In this document: positions 54,737 through 59,397 of the stretch, piece by piece
Layout: each line of letters opens with the position of its first letter
Position numbering within the stretch: position 1 is the first letter of the stretch
Made by a program: the position numbers and the translations under genes
Notes under the pieces: model-generated
What the model was told of the DNA's origin: nothing
The model's input: only the letters and a program-made list of their open reading frames with translations
Databases searched by the model: none
Source: Pseudomonadota bacterium
GTDB lineage: Bacteria > Pseudomonadota > Alphaproteobacteria > Acetobacterales > Acetobacteraceae
Assembly (NCBI GenBank): GCA_021818505.1
Contig: JAKADX010000023.1
Coordinates: 1 to 59,397, forward strand
Direction: 5' to 3'
Length of the DNA stretch: 59,397 nt

Positions 54737-56668
54737 ATGACGGCGCCCAGCGTCTCCCCGCGGCCGAAAACGCCGCTGCTCGATCGCGTCGCCCTCCCGG
54801 CCGACCTGCGCAACTTCTCCGCCGATCAGCTCAGGGAGGTTGCCGACGAACTGCGCGCCGAGACGATCCACGCCGTCTCCGTCACCGGCGGGCATCTCGG
54901 CGCCTCGCTCGGCGTGGTCGAGCTGACGGTGGCGCTGCACGCGGTGTTCGAAACACCGCAGGACCGGCTGATCTGGGATGTCGGCCACCAGGCTTACCCG
55001 CATAAGATCCTGACCGGACGACGCGACCGCATCCGCACGCTGCGCCAGGGCGGTGGCTTGTCCGGCTTCACGCGCCGCGCCGAGAGTGAGTACGATCCGT
55101 TCGGGGCCGCGCATTCCTCAACCTCGATCTCGGCCGGCCTCGGCATGGCGGTAGCCCGCGACCTCAAGGGCGAGGAGCGCCACATCATCGCCGTGATCGG
55201 CGACGGGGCGATGAGTGCCGGCATGGCCTATGAGGCGATGAACAACGCCGGGGCGCTGCACTCGCGTCTCATCGTCGTCCTGAATGACAACGACATGTCG
55301 ATTGCCCCGCCGGTCGGCGCGATGAGCGCCTATCTCTCGCGGCTGCTGTCATCGCACAAATTTCTTTCGCTGCGCGATCTTGCCTCGCGCATGGCCAAGC
55401 GGTTCCCGCGCGCGCTTGAGCGCACCGCGCGCCGCGCCGACGAATTCGCCCGCGGCATGCTGACCGGCGGTACGTTGTTCGAGGAACTCGGCTTTTATTA
55501 TCTCGGACCGATCGACGGCCACAATCTCGACCACCTGCTGCCGGTGCTGCGCAACGTGCGCGACGCGGAGGAGAGCGGGCCCATCCTGCTGCACGTCATC
55601 ACGCAGAAGGGCAAGGGCTACGCACCGGCCGAGGCGAGTGCCGACAAGCTGCATGCGGTCGGGCGCTTCAACGTCGATACCGGCGAGCAGGCGAAAGCGC
55701 CGCCCGGCCCGCCCACCTACACGCGCATCTTCGCCGACGCGCTCACGGCGGAGGCAGAAGTCGATCCGGCGATCGTCGCCATCACCGCGGCGATGCCTTC
55801 GGGTACCGGGCTCGACCGCTTCGCCCGCCGCTTCCCGACACGCTGCTTCGACGTGGGCATTGCCGAGCAGCACGCGGTCACTTTCGCCGCCGGCATGGCG
55901 ACCGAGGGGATGAAGCCGTTCTGCGCCATCTACTCGACGTTCCTGCAACGCGCGTACGATCAGGTGGTGCATGACGTGGCGATCCAGTCGCTGCCGGTGC
56001 GCTTCGCCATCGACCGCGCGGGCCTGGTCGGCGCCGACGGTGCCACGCACGCGGGCAGCTTCGACCTCGCCTATCTCGGCTGCCTGCCCGGCGTGGTGTT
56101 GATGGCGCCGAGCGACGAGGCGGAACTGGTTCATATGGTGGCGACCGCTGCCGCGATCGACGACCGTCCGAGTGCGGTGCGTTACCCGCGCGGCGAGGGC
56201 CGCGGCGTTCCCGTGCCGGCGAAGGGCGACGTATTGCCGATCGGCCGCGGGCGCGTGATCCGCGAGGGGGAGAGCGTGGCCATCCTGTCGCTCGGGGCGC
56301 GACTCGGCGATGCGCTGCGCGCGGCGGATATCCTTGCGGTGCGCGGGCTGGTGCCGACGGTCGCCGATGCGCGCTTTGCCAAGCCGCTTGACACCGACCT
56401 GGTCGAGCAACTGGCGCGCCACCACGCGGTGCTGGTGACGATCGAGGAGGGCTCAGTCGGCGGATTCTCATCGGCCGTGCTGCATCATCTGGCGTGGCGC
56501 GGACTGCTTGATCGCGGGTTGAAGGTGCGGCCGCTGGTGTTGCCCGATCGCTTCATCGACCACGACGCGCCGGCGCGGCAGATCGCGGCGGCGGGGCTGG
56601 ACGCCGCGCACATCGTCGCGGCGGTGCTGGCAGCGCTGGGTCACGCGGACGCGCCCGTGGCCGCCTGA
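54737..56668 (+). CDS. dxs: 1-Deoxy-D-xylulose-5-phosphate synthase
   Basis: 643 residues. The ThDP motif is [20 protein letters not shown], with [15 protein letters not shown], and the transketolase pyrimidine-binding domain starts near [20 protein letters not shown]. It condenses pyruvate and glyceraldehyde-3-phosphate, the first step of the MEP isoprenoid pathway. GAGGAA precedes the ATG. Confidence 0.97.
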   Translation: MTAPSVSPRPKTPLLDRVALPADLRNFSADQLREVADELRAETIHAVSVTGGHLGASLGVVELTVALHAVFETPQDRLIWDVGHQAYPHKILTGRRDRIRTLRQGGGLSGFTRRAESEYDPFGAAHSSTSISAGLGMAVARDLKGEERHIIAVIGDGAMSAGMAYEAMNNAGALHSRLIVVLNDNDMSIAPPVGAMSAYLSRLLSSHKFLSLRDLASRMAKRFPRALERTARRADEFARGMLTGGTLFEELGFYYLGPIDGHNLDHLLPVLRNVRDAEESGPILLHVITQKGKGYAPAEASADKLHAVGRFNVDTGEQAKAPPGPPTYTRIFADALTAEAEVDPAIVAITAAMPSGTGLDRFARRFPTRCFDVGIAEQHAVTFAAGMATEGMKPFCAIYSTFLQRAYDQVVHDVAIQSLPVRFAIDRAGLVGADGATHAGSFDLAYLGCLPGVVLMAPSDEAELVHMVATAAAIDDRPSAVRYPRGEGRGVPVPAKGDVLPIGRGRVIREGESVAILSLGARLGDALRAADILAVRGLVPTVADARFAKPLDTDLVEQLARHHAVLVTIEEGSVGGFSSAVLHHLAWRGLLDRGLKVRPLVLPDRFIDHDAPARQIAAAGLDAAHIVAAVLAALGHADAPVAA

Positions 56669-56678
56669 GACGTCGCGT

Positions 56679-57422
56679 ATGGCGCCGCGGGCGCGCGCCG
56701 ATCAGCTTCTGGTCGATCTGGGCCTAGCCGAAAGCCGCGCGCGGGCGCAGGCGCTCATCCTGGCGGGCAAAGTGTTCGCGGGAGACCGGCGCGTCGAGAA
56801 GGCAGGCCAGATGCTTTCCGAGCACGCGCGGCTTGCAGTGCGCGGGCATGATCACCCTTGGGTGTCGCGCGGCGGCCTGAAGCTAGTCCACGCGCTCGAT
56901 GCCTTTGCGCTATCGCCGCAGGGGCGGGTCTGCCTTGATATCGGCGCCTCCACCGGTGGCTTCACTGACGTGCTGCTGGCGCGCGGTGCCGCGCGTGTCC
57001 ATGCCGTCGATGTCGGGCACGGCCAGCTTGCCTGGAAGCTGCGTGCCGATCCGCGTGTCGTGGTGCATGAGCGCGTCAACGCCCGCCACCTCACGCCGGC
57101 CGTGATCGGCGAGTCGGTGGAGGCGCTGGTGTGCGACGCCAGCTTCATCGGACTGGCCGCGATCCTGCCGGCGCCGCTGGCCCTGTGCGTTCCTGGCGCC
57201 TGGGCGGTGGCGCTTATCAAACCGCAGTTCGAGGCCGGGCCGGAGGCGGTGGGCAAGCGCGGTGTGGTGCGCGACCCGGCGGTGCACGAGGCGGTGTGCG
57301 GGCGCGTGCGCGACTGGTGGTCCGCGCATTCCGGCTGGCGCGTGCTGGGGATCGTTGAGAGCCCGATCACCGGGCCGGAGGGCAATCGCGAATTCCTGAT
57401 TGCGGCGATTCGCGATGCCTGA
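56679..57422 (+). CDS. TlyA-type S4/FtsJ RNA methyltransferase
   Basis: 247 residues. The N-terminal S4 domain (RADQLLVDLGLAESRARAQA) is followed by a Rossmann methyltransferase (CLDIGASTGGFTDVLLARGA) with the catalytic-type motif LIKPQFEAGPEAVGKRGVVR. TlyA 2'-O-methylates cytidines in 16S and 23S rRNA in some bacteria; whether both targets apply here is unknown. It starts 10 bases after dxs. Confidence 0.9.
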   Translation: MAPRARADQLLVDLGLAESRARAQALILAGKVFAGDRRVEKAGQMLSEHARLAVRGHDHPWVSRGGLKLVHALDAFALSPQGRVCLDIGASTGGFTDVLLARGAARVHAVDVGHGQLAWKLRADPRVVVHERVNARHLTPAVIGESVEALVCDASFIGLAAILPAPLALCVPGAWAVALIKPQFEAGPEAVGKRGVVRDPAVHEAVCGRVRDWWSAHSGWRVLGIVESPITGPEGNREFLIAAIRDA

Positions 57423-57492
57423 AGCTGCGCGGATGTTGCGCGCCGCCGGTCAACCCGCCTAGGAGAGCCGAAGCGTCAGCAGGAGAAGTCCG

Positions 57493-58023
57493 ATGCGGCT
57501 CGAAGCGATCCCGATCGGCGACAACCCGCCGGAGGACGTGAACGTCATCATCGAGGTGCCGATCGGCGGCGAGCCGATCAAATACGAAATGAACAAGGCG
57601 GCCGGCACGCTGTTCGTCGATCGCTTCCTGCACACGCCGATGCGCTATCCCGGCAATTATGGCTTCGTGCCTCACACGCTCTCCGAAGACGGCGATCCGA
57701 TCGACGTGCTGGTGGCCAACACGCGACCGATCGCCCCTGGCGCCGTGATCAACGTCCGCCCGGTCGGGGTGATGAAGATGCAGGACGAACACGGCATCGA
57801 CGAAAAGATCGTTGCCGTGCCCTCACCGAGACTGACCAAGCGGTACATCGACGTACACAACTACACTGACCTGCCGCGCATCACGACCGAGCAGATCCAG
57901 CACTTCTTCGAGCACTACAAGGATCTCGAGCCCGGCAAATGGGTGCAGTTGATCGGCTGGGGCGACGCGGTCGCAGCGCGGCAGTTCATTTCCGAGGCGA
58001 TCGCGCGCGCGACGGGGTATTGA
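57493..58023 (+). CDS. ppa: Inorganic pyrophosphatase (family I)
   Basis: 176 residues. The signature [20 protein letters not shown] with the metal-binding aspartates, and the earlier [14 protein letters not shown], are intact. It hydrolyses pyrophosphate to drive biosynthesis. AGGAGAAG precedes the ATG. The gap from the methyltransferase gene is 70 bp. Confidence 0.97.
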   Translation: MRLEAIPIGDNPPEDVNVIIEVPIGGEPIKYEMNKAAGTLFVDRFLHTPMRYPGNYGFVPHTLSEDGDPIDVLVANTRPIAPGAVINVRPVGVMKMQDEHGIDEKIVAVPSPRLTKRYIDVHNYTDLPRITTEQIQHFFEHYKDLEPGKWVQLIGWGDAVAARQFISEAIARATGY

Positions 58024-58032
58024 GCCGTCCCA

Positions 58033-58197
58033 TCAGCCGGCGTGCCCGTGCGCATCCGGCGCCGCCACACGGCCGGCGTCGTGATGCGCGATCTCCGCCA
58101 GCAGCGTCCAGACAAGCTGCGGCTGCAACGGCGCCTCCGGGTCGTTGAGCAGCCGGTTCAGTTCGTTCAGCTTGCGCCGGTAGTCCGTCTCCGTCAT
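58033..58197 (-). CDS. Small conserved-looking hypothetical protein, 54 aa
   Basis: ATG 58197 has GGGAGG about six bases upstream, which is better than the longer ORF from 58260. The first 40 residues are helical (MTETDYRRKLNELNRLLNDP; PQLVWTLLAEIAHHD), and the His-rich tail reads APDAHGHAG. I do not recognise a functional family. It faces ppa with nine bases between stops. Confidence 0.65.
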   Translation of the reverse strand: MTETDYRRKLNELNRLLNDPEAPLQPQLVWTLLAEIAHHDAGRVAAPDAHGHAG

Positions 58198-58305
58198 CGG
58201 GCCCTCCCTGCCGTCGCGGCGGCAGCCGCGACTCAAGCGGCGGAAACGTGGCGACCGCATGGTCGGTCGCGGTCGCTTCGCGCGGGATTGACCCAGCTTG
58301 ACGGA

Positions 58306-59397
58306 TCAGAGCGAGGACAGCACCGCCGGGGCCAGCGCGGCGGCGCGCGCGGCCGGATGGGACGGGTTGCGGAAACGCAGTTCGCCGTCCGGCACCCCGT
58401 CCGGCGCCGGCGCGCCCAACAGTTCGAAGCGCGACGCGCAGGTGACGGCCACAACGCAGCGCGCCTCCTTGTGCGTCAGGAACTGCCGTGCCTCACCCTC
58501 CAATTCCAGTTGTTCGCGCAGGTAGCGCCATTCGGCGCGGTCGGTGTCCTCGACGAACATGGCCAGGATGCCGGGCCGCGTGCCGCTCAGGCGATCGGGG
58601 GCGATATGCGCCATGCGCCGGCGGATCGCCGCGGCGATCTCGTTCTCCCGCCCTGCGCGTGCCGCCATCACGAACACACCGCCGCCGGCAGCGGTGACGG
58701 CCAGATGCGCCTCGTGCCCAAACTCGCGGCGCAGCGAACTCATCAGGCCAAGCTGGTCCGCCTGCGCCGCCGCCAGCGCCAGCGGATCGAGCCGCAGCAC
58801 CGCCGTCCCGTCATGGTCGTCCCGGCGCTGCGCGCCGAGCAGCGTGCGAATGCGGTCGTGCAGGGCCGCCAGCCGGTCCTGCTCGGCCGGGTCGGTGCGC
58901 AGGCCCTGCGGCAGCGTCAGTTTCAGCAGATAACGGCCGGGATGGGCAGCCAGCCATGTCTGCAGGTCCGGATCGATGCGGTCGGCGAGCCGCACCCAGG
59001 CGCTGCGATGCACGTCGCGCCCTTCCTCGGCCGATACCACGTGGCAGACCACTTCGGCCTCGAGGCCGTCGCGGCGGATCAGCAGGTCGAACGGGGCGCC
59101 CGCGTCAAGTGCCGCGAACTCTACGGTGAAGCCGCGCGCCCGTTGCAGCGAAGCCGTACGCATCAGGTGGAACAGCGGCACCAGCGTTTCCTCGCCGGCC
59201 AGCCCGGCGCGCACCGCCGCGCGCAGCCGCGCCCGCCCGGCCGTGGAAAGACGGCGGGCGGCGGCGGCGGCCTCGGCGGCCAGCGCCAGCAGCCGCGCCT
59301 CGGCCGCCGACGGCGCGCGCGCCCGGTCGCGGCGCAGCCGGTCGAGTGCGAGTTCGAGCGCATGACGCTGCTGCAGCGCGCGCCGCACGTTCGGTCC
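58306..59397 (-). CDS. Hypothetical protein, 5' end possibly outside the window
   Basis: The frame is open from the right edge to the stop; GTG 59386-59388 is the first start-like codon and would give 360 residues, but the true start may be beyond 59397. The N-terminal ~110 residues are Ala/Arg-rich helices. A central region (FTVEFAALDAGAPFDLLIRR; LEAEVVCHVVSAEEG) alternates strand-like and acidic residues in a way reminiscent of nuclease-fold proteins, without a clear catalytic set. There is no signal peptide or membrane segment. Function unknown. Confidence 0.6.
   Translation of the reverse strand, partial: GPNVRRALQQRHALELALDRLRRDRARAPSAAEARLLALAAEAAAAARRLSTAGRARLRAAVRAGLAGEETLVPLFHLMRTASLQRARGFTVEFAALDAGAPFDLLIRRDGLEAEVVCHVVSAEEGRDVHRSAWVRLADRIDPDLQTWLAAHPGRYLLKLTLPQGLRTDPAEQDRLAALHDRIRTLLGAQRRDDHDGTAVLRLDPLALAAAQADQLGLMSSLRREFGHEAHLAVTAAGGGVFVMAARAGRENEIAAAIRRRMAHIAPDRLSGTRPGILAMFVEDTDRAEWRYLREQLELEGEARQFLTHKEARCVVAVTCASRFELLGAPAPDGVPDGELRFRNPSHPAARAAALAPAVLSSL

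Overview
The window looks like part of the chromosome of a high-GC alphaproteobacterium. The family Acetobacteraceae (Rhodospirillales) is my best guess, from the sequence character of the ribosomal and RNA polymerase genes, the ChvG/ChvI-like two-component pair, the tcuAB genes and the lineage-restricted hypothetical proteins at the right edge. The placement is inference; no rRNA gene is present to settle it.

Layout. (1) Bases 1-2160 are a pile-up of three unrelated IS3-family pieces. The last one ends inside a small gene that now also carries an in-frame stop. (2) Bases 2050-7016 hold a regulatory island. On the minus strand are a small exported protein, a possible mini membrane protein and an ECF sigma factor whose 3' end runs into the IS scar, with no anti-sigma gene. 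Divergent from them are a 1044-residue BTAD/AAA/TPR (SARP-like) regulator and a DUF4242 protein. (3) 7271-10528: a tcuA-like flavoprotein (apparently frameshifted near its C-terminus), tcuB and a short-chain dehydrogenase. (4) 10538-13329 (minus): lipoprotein, response regulator and histidine kinase, overlapping end to start. (5) 13426-18853: two small envelope proteins, a single-domain response regulator and a two-gene RND efflux system without an outer-membrane channel. (6) 18864-22124: divergent hydroxyacid dehydrogenase and ThDP enzyme, then a coiled-coil/SH3 membrane protein.

(7) 22260-50131 is the large translation/transcription superlocus, all on the plus strand: rplK-rplA-rplJ-rplL-rpoB-rpoC, rpsL-rpsG-tuf, the S10/spc/alpha gene order through secY and adk, then rpsM-rpsK-rpoA-rplQ. 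secE/nusG are absent upstream of rplK, and fusA is absent between rpsG and tuf. Strong punctuation is visible: a structured rplJ leader, a rplL-rpoB hairpin, a rpoC terminator, and promoters before rpsL and rpsM. (8) 50154-59397: hemN (minus) under an FNR/FixK-type box, then hldE, a TusA-like protein, a deacetylase-family hydrolase, xseB, dxs, a TlyA-type methyltransferase, ppa and two minus-strand hypothetical genes.

Most of the window is conserved core genome. I found no clearly new system. The locus that best merits a second look is 1963-7016, where an ECF sigma factor seems to have lost its downstream partner next to an SARP-like regulator and DUF4242.
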